Shown one piece after another: positions 41,382-50,349 of a DNA stretch of 63,551 nucleotides. The stretch comes from Planctomycetota bacterium (GTDB taxonomy: Bacteria > Planctomycetota > Phycisphaerae > Sedimentisphaerales > Anaerohalosphaeraceae). A program made the translations under genes and the position numbers. The DNA lies in assembly GCA_016873215.1 (NCBI GenBank), contig VGXU01000008.1, positions 1-63,551 on the forward strand, in the 5' to 3' direction. Each line of letters begins with the position of its first letter. The first letter of the stretch is position 1. Below the pieces are notes generated by a model. That model did not search any database, had not been told where the DNA came from, and saw only the letters and a program-made list of their open reading frames with translations.

Positions 41382-42179
41382 ATGGCCGTTATAGAAGTTG
41401 AACATCTTCGTTTTGGTTATACACAGACTTCAATCCTGACGGATTTGTCCTTTTCCGTCAACGAGGGGGCTTTCTGCGCAATTGCAGGTCCCAATGGGGC
41501 GGGGAAAACCACGCTGGTTCGGCTTCTGGCGGGATTGTTGAAACCTGCCGGAGGGACTATCCGGCTCAACGGAGAAAAATTGAGTTCTTATGCCCCAAAA
41601 TCACTTGCCCGGCAGATTGCCGTTGTATGCCAGGAATATGTGCCGGTGTTTGATTTCACAGTATTGGAAATGGTAATGATGGTTCGTCTGAACCGGCGCG
41701 ATTTTGTGTTGTTTGAAGATGAGAGCGACAGGCATATTGTCGCAGAGGCTCTCGAACAGACTGAAATCGTTCATCTGGCGGGACGAAAACTGAATGAACT
41801 CAGCGGAGGGGAGCGTCAACGGGTTTTCATCGCGCGGGCCCTGGCCCAGAAGACGCCGATTTTGCTGTTGGATGAGCCGACGAATCATCTGGATATGAAA
41901 CACCAAATTCGGATATTTGATTTGCTCAAAAAACTTCAAACCGAACAGCAAAAAACCATCCTTGCGGTGACTCACGACATCAACATGGCCTGCCAGTATT
42001 GCGACCATGCGATGCTTCTGGCCGGCGGTGAAATGGCCTGGGGAAATCCGTCCGAAGTATTCGCCGTTGAAAGACTCAAATGTGTTTTTGAGGTTGATGG
42101 ATTTCAGGGCAGCTTCCGAAGTAAACCCTTTTTTATTCCTCTGAGCGGGCGGAAAAAAGATACGGCCGGACGGGAATAA
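41382..42179 (+). CDS. ABC importer ATPase (BtuD/FecE family)
   Basis: Energises the BtuC-like permease. The 265 residues carry Walker A GPNGAGKTTLVRLL (residue ~35), the Q-loop VCQEYVPVF, the signature LSGGERQRVFIARAL, Walker B ILLLDEPTNHLD and the switch histidine VTHDINMA. It follows the permease gene without a gap, completing a three-gene importer (binding protein, permease, ATPase). This is the last gene of the run; a promoter for the next gene follows. Confidence 0.92.
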   Translation: MAVIEVEHLRFGYTQTSILTDLSFSVNEGAFCAIAGPNGAGKTTLVRLLAGLLKPAGGTIRLNGEKLSSYAPKSLARQIAVVCQEYVPVFDFTVLEMVMMVRLNRRDFVLFEDESDRHIVAEALEQTEIVHLAGRKLNELSGGERQRVFIARALAQKTPILLLDEPTNHLDMKHQIRIFDLLKKLQTEQQKTILAVTHDINMACQYCDHAMLLAGGEMAWGNPSEVFAVERLKCVFEVDGFQGSFRSKPFFIPLSGRKKDTAGRE

Positions 42180-42229
42180 ACAATATAACGTCTTTTAGGG
42201 AAAGAGGTTATAAACTTCTATGTTTTTAC

Positions 42230-42257
42230 TTGATAATTTTTCATAAGAAATTATACT
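42230..42257 (+). promoter_or_regulatory. Promoter for the DksA-like gene
   Basis: TTGATA (-35), a 16-nt spacer and TATACT (-10), about 91 bp before the GTG start. The spacing and -10 match those found before pyrK and thrS. Confidence 0.6.
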
Positions 42258-42348
42258 TTTGCCTTCACGAATTGCCGACAATGATAAGACGGCGATGTAA
42301 CTTCAGTGTGACGGGGCTGTTATGAGTGCTATGAAAGGTGCATAGATT

Positions 42349-43173
42349 GTGGCAAAGAAGGCAAAAAAAACAGCGAAGAAATCAGCCTTGAAGATAACCG
42401 CAAAGACCACTGCAAATAAGAAACCTGCAGCAGTGAAAACCCCAGTGTCTTTGTCAGCAAAGAACACCAAAAAAGGCGGTGCGGCTGCTCCTAAAAGCAG
42501 TGCTGTGGGGAAAAACGCCGCTATCCGCGCCGGCTTGACAGCCTCTTCTTCTTCCGAAACAAAACCCAAAGCGGTACAAGTATTGACCAAGACGTATTTA
42601 ACGGATGCGGAACTGGAACATTTCAAGCAGGTTCTTCTGGAAAAATTGCACCAGCTCGCCGGCGATGTGGATTCGATTGAAAGTGAAGCGTTGCGGAAAA
42701 ACCGCGCGGACGCCACAGGCGACCTTTCGTCGATGCCGATTCACATGGCGGATATCGGTTCCGATACGTTCGAGCAGGATTTTACGCTGGGACTTATGAG
42801 CAGCGAGCGTAAAATCGTCGCCGAGATTATCGCGGCGCTGAAGCGCATTCAAAACGGCACTTACGGCGTCTGTGAAGGAACGGGAAGACCCATTCCCAAG
42901 GCCCGGCTGGAGGCCAATCCATGGGCGCGATATTGTGTGGAATACGCCACCCGGCTGGAAAAAGGGCAGTTGACCAAACAGGAAGAGTCCCGCCGATGGG
43001 CGCATCGACACGAAGCTGAGAGCGACGAATCAGAGGATGAGGTCGAGACAGAAGAAGAGGATGAGGAAGAAGATGAAAACGAATTTGAGCCGATAGAGAC
43101 GGACCCTGATCTCGACGACCTGTATGAAATAGAAGAGGATGATAGCGAACCGTCGTCGGATGAGAAAGACTAA
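42349..43173 (+). CDS. DksA/TraR-like protein with basic N-tail and acidic C-tail
   Basis: A 274-residue protein in three parts. Residues 1-65 are Lys/Ala-rich and histone-like. Residues about 80-205 are DksA/TraR-like: a coiled coil (ELEHFKQVLLEKLHQLAGDV...) and finger region (NGTYGVCEGTGRPIPKARLEANPWARYCVEYA). Residues 215-274 are almost wholly acidic. In classical DksA the finger has four cysteines; here each half keeps one Cys, so zinc binding is doubtful. DksA binds the RNA-polymerase secondary channel and works with ppGpp. The start is GTG, with AAAGGT upstream and no in-frame ATG. Confidence 0.85.
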   Translation: MAKKAKKTAKKSALKITAKTTANKKPAAVKTPVSLSAKNTKKGGAAAPKSSAVGKNAAIRAGLTASSSSETKPKAVQVLTKTYLTDAELEHFKQVLLEKLHQLAGDVDSIESEALRKNRADATGDLSSMPIHMADIGSDTFEQDFTLGLMSSERKIVAEIIAALKRIQNGTYGVCEGTGRPIPKARLEANPWARYCVEYATRLEKGQLTKQEESRRWAHRHEAESDESEDEVETEEEDEEEDENEFEPIETDPDLDDLYEIEEDDSEPSSDEKD

Positions 43174-43218
43174 GACACGTCGGCGGCTGTTCTTTTGCGT
43201 AATTTGTGTCATATACGT

Positions 43219-43410
43219 ATGAAATGTCCTGTCTGTAAATCCCAGGTGGCGAGCACAAGCCAAAACGAAGCTTATTTTCCCTTCTGCAGTCGGCGATGTT
43301 GTCTGATTGATTTGGGCAAATGGCTGGATGGAGAGTATCGTATTCCTGTCAGTCCGGAACAGCCGGAGGACGAGGATTCACAGCCGGCACAGGAAAAAGA
43401 CAACGATTAA
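43219..43410 (+). CDS. yacG: YacG-type zinc protein (DNA gyrase inhibitor family)
   Basis: A 63-residue zinc-finger protein: KCPVCKSQ at residues 2-9, then FCSRRCCLIDLGKWLDGEYRIP, the YacG pattern, and an acidic tail. E. coli YacG binds GyrB and blocks gyrase; the role here is inferred. The ATG at 43219 starts the conserved region; another 24 bp upstream adds eight unrelated residues. It lies 45 bp after the DksA-like gene. Confidence 0.86.
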   Translation: MKCPVCKSQVASTSQNEAYFPFCSRRCCLIDLGKWLDGEYRIPVSPEQPEDEDSQPAQEKDND

Positions 43411-43473
43411 AAGCTCTTGAAAGACCGTTAGCATCCACAAGCCTTAGCCAATAAAGGCGAAGTAAATATAACA

Positions 43474-44268
43474 ATGGGAATTAAGACATTAAAAATAGTC
43501 TGTCTGGGGTTGCTGGGAACAGGAGTGTTGTTCGTTGCCGGCTGCGGCGGCAGTAATATCAATGTCGCCAGGCTTTCCGATGCGGACAGGGCGGTGGTGG
43601 AGCAGGTGGTCAAGAAGCTGGAGCCGATGATTGCGCAGCGGCGGAGCCAGGGCGATATTGCGGCGCTGAGTTTTGAAGAATTGTATTTGCCGCTGAATGG
43701 CGAAGAACGGGCCTTCTTGCGGCAGTTTCAGAATCTTGATACGAGATTGCTGAATATCACCATTCCCTATCAGGGCATCCCTTCAAAAACGCCCGATCTT
43801 GTTGTCATCAAAGGCCAGATGATGAAACTGGCGGAAAATAAGACGCAGGAAATTCCTCCGCAGTTTTTGCCGCGAGATGTGTATAACGCCTATATGGCGA
43901 TGACGGCGGCAATGAAAAAAGATATTGGCAGGATGCTGTATGTCGAGTCGGGATACCGGTCAGCGGCATATCAGCTTTATCTGTTTGTTTTTTATCTCAA
44001 GAATCACGATTATTCCATTCGCGAGACGGCGAGGTTTGCGGCGTGGCCGGGGTATAGCGAACACGGTCAGCCGATACATCAGGCCGTTGATTTTGTTAAT
44101 GAGCGGGGCATCGACGGCCAGAACGACCCTGCTGCATTTGAGGCACTGGAGGAATATCAATGGATGCTGCGTCACGCGGAGCGATATGGGTTCAAACTGT
44201 CATACCCGCACGGCTCAAAGATGGCATTTGAGCCGTGGCATTGGCATTACAGTTCCGTGTCGCAATAG
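43474..44268 (+). CDS. VanY-type D-alanyl-D-alanine carboxypeptidase, lipoprotein
   Basis: A 264-residue zinc peptidase of the VanY/DacY class, predicted to trim peptidoglycan stem peptides. A signal segment ends in the lipobox FVAGC (residue ~24), so it is lipid-anchored. The catalytic domain has VESGYRSAAYQLYLF, YSEHGQPIHQAVDF (a variant of the SxHxxGxAxD zinc motif) and EPWHWHY at the end, with the third zinc histidine. A variant at the first zinc motif is the only oddity. It converges with the small membrane-protein gene. Confidence 0.85.
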   Translation: MGIKTLKIVCLGLLGTGVLFVAGCGGSNINVARLSDADRAVVEQVVKKLEPMIAQRRSQGDIAALSFEELYLPLNGEERAFLRQFQNLDTRLLNITIPYQGIPSKTPDLVVIKGQMMKLAENKTQEIPPQFLPRDVYNAYMAMTAAMKKDIGRMLYVESGYRSAAYQLYLFVFYLKNHDYSIRETARFAAWPGYSEHGQPIHQAVDFVNERGIDGQNDPAAFEALEEYQWMLRHAERYGFKLSYPHGSKMAFEPWHWHYSSVSQ

Positions 44269-44297
44269 TACGACTCGTCAATCGCTGCATCAATCTA

Positions 44298-44672
44298 TTA
44301 TTTTGGCCAGCCGGCCCAGATGACGAGCAGTCCGAAGATGGCGGCAACGATTCCCCAGAGACGATGAATCCATAAAGGCCGGGCGAGAAACCACTGGATC
44401 ATTTTTTGTGTTTGGCTTCTGGGAGCGACAATCATAAAAACGCCTCCGGCAATCGCCAGGATGCCGATGACGACGATGATGACGGGGCGATTGCACGAGC
44501 GTGCCCAGACGAGCATAATGACGCCGATGGCGGCCCTGAGTAGGGCCATGATGGAAAAGACAACTTCATTCTTGGCCTGCTGAAGAAGCCAGGTCAGAGG
44601 TTTTGGCCGCCAGACGATCCAGCCGCCCAATCCCGCAATCAACAATCCTGTCAGCCAGATAAGGGATACCAT
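44298..44672 (-). CDS. Small integral membrane protein of unknown function
   Basis: A 124-residue protein with about four hydrophobic segments (residues 3-20, 36-56, 62-80 and 101-120) separated by short charged loops. I do not recognise the family. CAGGAG stands well placed before the ATG at 44672, which I prefer to an upstream ATG inside the NusG-like gene. It follows that gene after 19 bp and is probably co-transcribed with it. Confidence 0.65.
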   Translation of the reverse strand: MVSLIWLTGLLIAGLGGWIVWRPKPLTWLLQQAKNEVVFSIMALLRAAIGVIMLVWARSCNRPVIIVVIGILAIAGGVFMIVAPRSQTQKMIQWFLARPLWIHRLWGIVAAIFGLLVIWAGWPK

Positions 44673-44691
44673 AGGAATCTCCTGAATAGAA

Positions 44692-45246
44692 TTAATTTTC
44701 CAATGGTTCAATCATATCGGCGTCGATTTCGACGCTGGTGGCCTGGCCGAGCATTTCAACGGCCAGAATGAGCCGAAGATTTTTTCCGCCTTGCCTGGCA
44801 ATCACGCCTTCGGTTCCCATAAGAGGGCCGGCGATGACTTTGCATTTTTGACCGACCTTGATGTATTCATGGGGCAGGAGAGTTTTTCCCGCTCGCAAAG
44901 CTCTTTCAATGGGAAGAAGTTCGGCGACTAATCGGGCCTTGTCAAAAACAGAGATAATCGTCGCGACACGGTTGGTTTTGAGCACTTCCATGCGGTCTTT
45001 TTCCTCTCCGCAGAAAAAAATATAACTGCTGAAAATCGGCAGAAGGGAGCGGATGGTGTGTCCTTTTTTACGGCTGACTTTCCAGCCCATCGGCAGGAAA
45101 TATTGTATTTCCCGTCCTGTCATCGCCCATGCGACGGCTTTTTCATTTCGGCTTCGTGTGTGAGCCACCCACCATGTGCCTTCAAAATCGGCGACAGATT
45201 TTTGTTCAGGCCAGATAATAGGAGGATTTTCAGTTTCTTTCAGCAC
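44692..45246 (-). CDS. NusG/RfaH-like transcription elongation factor paralogue
   Basis: A 184-residue NusG-family protein. The NGN domain spans residues about 22-115 (WWVAHTRSRNEKAVAWAM, LLPIFSSYIFF) and a KOW element residues about 130-165 (VGQKCKVIAGPLMGTEGVIARQGGKNLRL). The usual nusG neighbours, secE and rplK, are absent, so this is a specialised paralogue, as RfaH, LoaP or UpxY are. Such factors usually serve long polysaccharide operons. The rml operon is 15 kb away, and no target is evident. Confidence 0.86.
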   Translation of the reverse strand: MLKETENPPIIWPEQKSVADFEGTWWVAHTRSRNEKAVAWAMTGREIQYFLPMGWKVSRKKGHTIRSLLPIFSSYIFFCGEEKDRMEVLKTNRVATIISVFDKARLVAELLPIERALRAGKTLLPHEYIKVGQKCKVIAGPLMGTEGVIARQGGKNLRLILAVEMLGQATSVEIDADMIEPLEN

Positions 45247-45361
45247 GTTTCAGATTTCCTTTAAGCCGGTTTGTATTTTAAAGCCTGACACTTGTGATTA
45301 TTGTACCAGAGAGAAATAGCGAAATCAATTTTATTCAAAGACGGCGGCGGACGCTTCCTTG

Positions 45362-46327
45362 TTATAGGCGTGCCATTGCTTTTTCGATGCCGTTGGCGAT
45401 GGCCGTGGCGACTTTGTCCTGAAAACTGCTGTCATAAAGCAAACCGGCCTCACGCGGATTGGACAAACATCCGCATTCGACCAGAATAGCCGGGCAGTTG
45501 GTGTTGACCAGCACGACATAATCCCCTCCCTGTACGCCCCGGCTGGGCAGTCCCGTGGCCGTCATCGCATCTTCCACCAGCCCGGCTGCCATCCGCGAAT
45601 TCACACTGGCCGAGCGGCTGGTATAGACGGTATAGCCGCGCATAGTTGATTTAGGCAGTGAATTACAGTGAATGGAGACGAACAAGTCCGGGTCGATCCT
45701 GTTGGTTAATTCGGCCCGCTCAAATCTATTGATGGTGGTGTCCGACGTGCGGGTCATTTTGACGGTAAAACCTTTGGCTTTCAGCTTCGCGACGACTTTA
45801 TTGGCGATACGCAGATTGATACCTTTTTCGTAATGTCCCAGATAGCTGGTGGTGCCGGGGTCATCACCGCCGTGGCCGGGATCGATGACAATCAGGCCGC
45901 CGGCTGCTTTGGTCTTAGGCGGAGTCCACTGCGATTTCGGTGTCACGGGCGCAACGTAAGATGTGGACCTCAGATGCGATCGAATCATACTTTCCAGAAT
46001 CTCAGGCAAATAAAGCGTTCCATTAAGACGGGTCACAGGGCCGGTGCTGCCGATGGGAGTCTGGTTGACGAAAACTCTGCCGCCGTCGTGAATGAAGATA
46101 AGGACGCGGTTGGCTTCATTCTTCATTTCAATATAACGGTCGGTTTCCTCCGTCACATTCAGTCCCAGCCGGCTGGCCAGTTCGAACGGCGAGAGGCGGA
46201 ATGACATTGTCGTTGGGGCCTTGGGGCCGATTTGGCAGCCGACCAATCCTAATATTGCTGCCATAATCAATAGACAATATCTTACTTTGTATAATACCGC
46301 GGGCGATACTTTATCTATTTTTAGCAT
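45362..46327 (-). CDS. N-acetylmuramoyl-L-alanine amidase, lipoprotein
   Basis: A 321-residue zinc amidase that splits septal or side-chain peptides from peptidoglycan. A signal segment ends in LVGC, a lipobox, at about residue 30. An N-terminal AMIN- or SPOR-like beta-rich part precedes the Amidase_3 domain: VIDPGHGGDDPGT (first zinc His), TRTSDTTINRFERAELTNRIDPDLFVSIHCN-type region with the second His, and AILVECGCLSNPREAG with the catalytic Glu. I use the ATG at 46327; an upstream ATG adds 13 residues. Confidence 0.88.
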   Translation of the reverse strand: MLKIDKVSPAVLYKVRYCLLIMAAILGLVGCQIGPKAPTTMSFRLSPFELASRLGLNVTEETDRYIEMKNEANRVLIFIHDGGRVFVNQTPIGSTGPVTRLNGTLYLPEILESMIRSHLRSTSYVAPVTPKSQWTPPKTKAAGGLIVIDPGHGGDDPGTTSYLGHYEKGINLRIANKVVAKLKAKGFTVKMTRTSDTTINRFERAELTNRIDPDLFVSIHCNSLPKSTMRGYTVYTSRSASVNSRMAAGLVEDAMTATGLPSRGVQGGDYVVLVNTNCPAILVECGCLSNPREAGLLYDSSFQDKVATAIANGIEKAMARL

Positions 46328-46481
46328 GATTCGAATCCATTGACGACAGACTGAAACTATAAACATATTTTCTACTTATCGGTTCCAATGACGCAGAGAC
46401 TTAAACATTTATCCATATCGCGGCGAACAATACCCCAAAGCCGGAGAAATTTGCGAAATTATTTCTGCCCGTTCATAAAAC

Positions 46482-46566
46482 TGCCGGAGGAGGGACTTGA
46501 ACCCTCACCGAGTGTAATCTCGACAGGATTTTGAATCCTGCGCGTCTGCCATTCCGCCACTCCGGC
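46482..46566 (-). tRNA. tRNA-Leu (anticodon CAA)
   Basis: An 85-nt cloverleaf with a long variable arm. The acceptor stem GCCGGAG/CTCCGGC is fully paired, the anticodon stem CAGGA/TCCTG encloses TTCAAAA with CAA at 34-36, and the T arm is GAGGG-TTCAAGT-CCCTC. It reads UUG codons. CCA is not encoded. It lies between the amidase and proB genes. Confidence 0.97.
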
Positions 46567-46651
46567 GATAGTTTGCCGTTTATCTTCTTTTATTTTTCCG
46601 CTGAAATTGAGAAATAAAGGCTGGTTAAGATACTGTACACGCCGCCGAGCG

Positions 46652-47770
46652 TCAAGGCAAATCCCCTGCGGGGTTATCGATAAAGACGATATCTTCCGGC
46701 ACGGCGACGACGTCGCGGCGGTCGGGGCTGAGGAGTTTGCGGATTTCGCGGCTGTGTCGGCCGGCGACTTTCCTGATTTCCTCGCTGGACAGGCTGACGA
46801 CGGCCTTGGCGAAGTTGTTAATCATCACCACCGTCCCGGCCTCGAATGTCCCTTCGATGGCCTTGACGCCGCTGGGCAGCAGACTTTTGTGGTTTCGCAG
46901 AGCTTTGAGGGCACCGTCGTCCACAATAATGGTTCCTTCGGGAGAATTATTCAATATCCAGCGGGTGCGGTTGGACAATTTTTGTTTTGGCATAAATAAT
47001 GTGCCGATGTCGTCGCCGGAGATGATTTTTTCGAGGACGTTGGGTTCGTGCCCGTGAGCAAGGATGACCCGGCAGCCGGCATAGGCGGCGATTTTGGCGG
47101 CGGCGATCTTGGTTTTCATCCCGCCGGTCGAATACATCGAGCCTTTGCCGCCCGCGGCCCTGACGATTTTATCCGTGATTTCATAAACGATCTTAATTGG
47201 CTGGGCGTCGGGGTGGTCTTTGGGGTTTTTGTCATATAAAGCGTCAATGTCGGTCAGCAGAATTAAAACATCGGCGTCGATTTTGCTGGCGACCAGCGCA
47301 CTGAGGCGGTCATTGTCACCGAACGCCGTGCCGATTTCGTCGGTGGCGACGCTGTCATTTTCATTCAGAATCGGTACGACACCCAGTTTGAACAGGGCTT
47401 CGATGGCGGTTTTGAGATTCAGATAGCTTTTGCGGCTCTTTAATACTTCCGCCGTCAGCAGTACCTGTGCGACAATCTGTCCGCGATTGGCAAAGGCCCT
47501 GTGGTATTCGTGCATCAGGAGGGGTTGTCCGATAGCGGCGCAGGCCTGGCGGGTTTTCATTTCTTTAACTGGGCCGGTGTGTTGGAGTCTGCGTGCGCCC
47601 ATTCCAATGGCGCCGCTGGTGACCAGCAGAACCTGTTTGCCCTGCTTGACTAAAGCGGCGATTTGTCCGGCCAGACCTTCGATATACTCTGTGTCGATAC
47701 CGTCGCCTTTGGTCAGCGTGTTGGTCCCGACCTTGATAACGATTCGTTTGGTATTGGCAAAGTTACGCAT
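46652..47770 (-). CDS. proB: Glutamate 5-kinase
   Basis: First step of proline synthesis, phosphorylating glutamate. The 372 residues cover the amino-acid-kinase domain (RIVIKVGTNTL, VTSGAIGMGA, ILNENDSVAT, GTAFGDNDRLSALVA, YSTGGMKTKIAAA) and a C-terminal PUA domain (residues ~275-360). The kinase is normally feedback-inhibited by proline. It is the last gene of proA-tlpA-proB, starting 21 bp after tlpA. The overlap of the last codons with a CCCCTGCGGGG palindrome at 46663-46673 is probably chance. Confidence 0.96.
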   Translation of the reverse strand: MRNFANTKRIVIKVGTNTLTKGDGIDTEYIEGLAGQIAALVKQGKQVLLVTSGAIGMGARRLQHTGPVKEMKTRQACAAIGQPLLMHEYHRAFANRGQIVAQVLLTAEVLKSRKSYLNLKTAIEALFKLGVVPILNENDSVATDEIGTAFGDNDRLSALVASKIDADVLILLTDIDALYDKNPKDHPDAQPIKIVYEITDKIVRAAGGKGSMYSTGGMKTKIAAAKIAAYAGCRVILAHGHEPNVLEKIISGDDIGTLFMPKQKLSNRTRWILNNSPEGTIIVDDGALKALRNHKSLLPSGVKAIEGTFEAGTVVMINNFAKAVVSLSSEEIRKVAGRHSREIRKLLSPDRRDVVAVPEDIVFIDNPAGDLP

Positions 47771-47791
47771 ATCTTTTATCGAATCCAGTTT

Positions 47792-48892
47792 TTACTGATT
47801 AGCGATTAATTTTTCAATATCTGATTTAAGGATATCCACTCTGCCGGCAAACTTAACCAAATTTCCTTTCTTGTCAATTAACAAATATTCGGGCAGGCCG
47901 GATATGCCATATCTTTGAGCCAAAGGGTGCATGAAAGATTCTTTTGACGCTTTAGTGTCAATCAGTTGAGTCCATGTCGCCTTGTTATCTTTGAGATACT
48001 CTTTTAATTCATCAATTCGATAGTCGTTAAAAACGCCAAGAACACACAATCCATGATCACTGTATTTTTCGTGCAATTCCTGTATTTTAGGTATTTCCTG
48101 CAGGCAAAATCCACACCAGAGGGCCCAAAAGTCGATAAGGACAACTTTGCCTCTTAAACTCTTTGCAGTGATCACATTGCCGTTGAGATCAGAGCCTTCA
48201 AACTCAAATTGTTTTCCGATGTCTGATTTTTTACGATTTATGGCAGAAAGAAGTTTATATCCTTCACTCTCAGACGACATGTTATCAAATACCCATGTTG
48301 ACCATTTAACTTTCGCATCATAGCCTGGACGAGCCCTATCTATTGCTCGAACCATAAGACGGCCAGCTTCGGGGTTGGTTTTTCGTGACAATTCAAACTC
48401 AGCGATTTGCTGAAGATCTGCTTCGGAGATATGCATTAAATGGGTGTTTATGTGATACAGATTGAGCTTCCAGAAAAGCTCTGTTGACAGAATTTTCCCC
48501 TGAAGTGTACTATTGTCCATCATCGAATATAATTTTGCTTCGTATCGGTTGGCTTCAGAGCGAGCAAAGTGAAAACAACTTTCGATGTCATCAACCTTCA
48601 TTACATAGTATGGTTTTAACTGCTCATCGGAGAGTCCCTGGAGTTCAAGCTTTTCTATGGTCTCAATCCGTTTTTGCCTTATTTTATAATCTTGCATCCG
48701 CCATTCGTCCCGCTCTTTATCAGTTGAACCTGGTGCGGGTTTATCTGGCATGGAATCCGATAGCGATTGGATCTCTTTGGTTAAATTCTCCCAAATACTG
48801 TCTGTCTTTGCTGTGTCTTTGGAAGGTTTGGAAAAGACACACGAAGTAAACAAACACAGAAAAAGAAAACCAGAACATGTTTTTCTGAACAT
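47792..48892 (-). CDS. TlpA-like thiol-disulfide oxidoreductase, lipoprotein
   Basis: A 366-residue exported protein. The signal segment ends in LFTSC, a lipobox, near residue 18. Residues about 30-220 are a helical domain rich in charged residues that I do not recognise. Residues about 230-366 are a thioredoxin fold with FWALWCGFCLQE (CGFC redox site) and the cis-Pro region GLPEYLLID. It is noticeably AT-richer than its neighbours and sits between proA and proB, which usually adjoin. It starts directly at the proA stop. No proline role is evident. Confidence 0.86.
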   Translation of the reverse strand: MFRKTCSGFLFLCLFTSCVFSKPSKDTAKTDSIWENLTKEIQSLSDSMPDKPAPGSTDKERDEWRMQDYKIRQKRIETIEKLELQGLSDEQLKPYYVMKVDDIESCFHFARSEANRYEAKLYSMMDNSTLQGKILSTELFWKLNLYHINTHLMHISEADLQQIAEFELSRKTNPEAGRLMVRAIDRARPGYDAKVKWSTWVFDNMSSESEGYKLLSAINRKKSDIGKQFEFEGSDLNGNVITAKSLRGKVVLIDFWALWCGFCLQEIPKIQELHEKYSDHGLCVLGVFNDYRIDELKEYLKDNKATWTQLIDTKASKESFMHPLAQRYGISGLPEYLLIDKKGNLVKFAGRVDILKSDIEKLIANQ

Positions 48893-50185
48893 TTAATACC
48901 TCCTTTTCAGCGGTTTATGGGTAAACGATTTGCCATCTTTTCCGCCGTAGTCGGCGACGATCTGACCGGTACCTTTCATCAGCCATTTGTAGATAACTAA
49001 ACCTTCCAGCCCCACCGGGCCGCGGGCATGAAGTTTGCTGGTGCTGATACCGACCTCGGCGCCAAGGCCATAACGGTATCCATCGGCAAAGCGGGTGCTG
49101 GCATTCCAGAAGACATCCGCCGAATCCACCCGGCTTAAAAATTTCGCTGCGGCGGATTTATCGCCGGTGACAATCACATCCGTATGGCCAGAGCCGTAAG
49201 TGTTGATATGCTCGATGGCCTGTTCCAGGCTATCCACCGTGCGAATCGACAGAATATAATCGAGATACTCGGTCTTCCAGTCCTGCTCAGTTGCAGGCTT
49301 GATGTCGATGATTGCGCGGGTTTTGTCACAGCCGCAGAGTACGACTTTCTTTTTTTCCAGCGTCGCTTTAATTTTGGGCAGAAAGACCGGTGCAATATCT
49401 TTGTGCACCAGCAATGTCTCGGCGGCGTTGCAGACGGCGACATACTGACATTTGGAATCCACGGTAATATTGACCGCCATATCCACCTCGGCGGATTTAT
49501 CCACATAGACGTGGCAGATGCCGTCGGCGTGTCCCATCACAGGGATGCGCGTATTATCCATAATATGACGGACGAACGCGTTGCTTCCGCGAGGAATAAT
49601 CAGGTCGATATATTCGTCCAGTTCGAGCATCGCGGCGACATCGGCGCGGGTTTCGAGCAGGCCCAGCCAGCCCGAAGGTATTCCCGCCTTAACAGAGGCC
49701 TCCGCGATAACCTTGGCCAGAATTTTATTCGTTCGGGCCGCCTCTGAGCCGCCTTTGAGCAGGATGGCATTGCCGCTTTTAAGGCACAGGGACGAAATCT
49801 GCACCAGCGCATCAGGACGGGATTCAAAAATCACGCCGATAGTGCCGATGGGACAACTGACCTTATAGAGTTCCAGCCCCTTGTCAAGTTCGGTGGCGGA
49901 AATAGTTTTGCCGACAGGGTCGTCCAGCTTAATCAGGCTTTCTATTCCTTTGCAGACCTCGTCGATTTTGACGGCGTCGAATTTGAGACGTTTGAGCAGG
50001 GGCCCGGCCAGCTCATTTTCCTTGGCTTCGGCGATATCCGCGGTATTGGCTTTGATGATTTGTCCGCTTTGTGCAAGCAGGGCCAGACGGATTGCGTCGA
50101 GGGCCTTGTTCTTAATCCCGATGTCAAGAGCCGCCAGTTCAATTGCGGCCTTCCGTGCTGCCTGTGCCAGTGTTTGAATATCCAT
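48893..50185 (-). CDS. proA: Gamma-glutamyl phosphate reductase
   Basis: Second step of proline synthesis, reducing gamma-glutamyl phosphate with NADPH. The 430 residues match the family: CPIGTIGVIFESRPDALVQIS, GNAILLKGGSEAARTN, PRGSNAFVRHIMD, the catalytic cysteine in YVAVCNAAETLLVHK, TRFADGYRYGLGAEVGIST and ARGPVGLEGLVIYKW. A promoter lies just upstream. It heads the proA-tlpA-proB operon. Confidence 0.96.
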   Translation of the reverse strand: MDIQTLAQAARKAAIELAALDIGIKNKALDAIRLALLAQSGQIIKANTADIAEAKENELAGPLLKRLKFDAVKIDEVCKGIESLIKLDDPVGKTISATELDKGLELYKVSCPIGTIGVIFESRPDALVQISSLCLKSGNAILLKGGSEAARTNKILAKVIAEASVKAGIPSGWLGLLETRADVAAMLELDEYIDLIIPRGSNAFVRHIMDNTRIPVMGHADGICHVYVDKSAEVDMAVNITVDSKCQYVAVCNAAETLLVHKDIAPVFLPKIKATLEKKKVVLCGCDKTRAIIDIKPATEQDWKTEYLDYILSIRTVDSLEQAIEHINTYGSGHTDVIVTGDKSAAAKFLSRVDSADVFWNASTRFADGYRYGLGAEVGISTSKLHARGPVGLEGLVIYKWLMKGTGQIVADYGGKDGKSFTHKPLKRRY

Positions 50186-50214
50186 CCTGAATACTCCAAA
50201 ACGAATAAAGGCCC

Positions 50215-50242
50215 ATTATATCGCTTTTGGAAATCTTTTCCA
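50215..50242 (-). promoter_or_regulatory. Promoter for proA-tlpA-proB
   Basis: On the minus strand TGGAAA (-35), a 16-nt spacer and TATAAT (-10), about 30 nt before the proA start. A TGGAAA-AGA-TTTCCA palindrome covers the -35 and could be a regulator site. Confidence 0.5.
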
Positions 50243-50349
50243 GAATTTGCAAAGATTATTTTAACATTCACAAAAACAGGGGGGAATTTGCGATTTGGCG
50301 GGGGTTTTGGTTGACAAAGGAGGCTTTTTCGGTCAATATGGCCTAAATT

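Noticed and set aside
46663-46673. CCCCTGCGGGG palindrome as terminator of proB
   Set aside because: It lies inside the proB coding sequence and encodes conserved-looking residues before the stop, with no U-tract.
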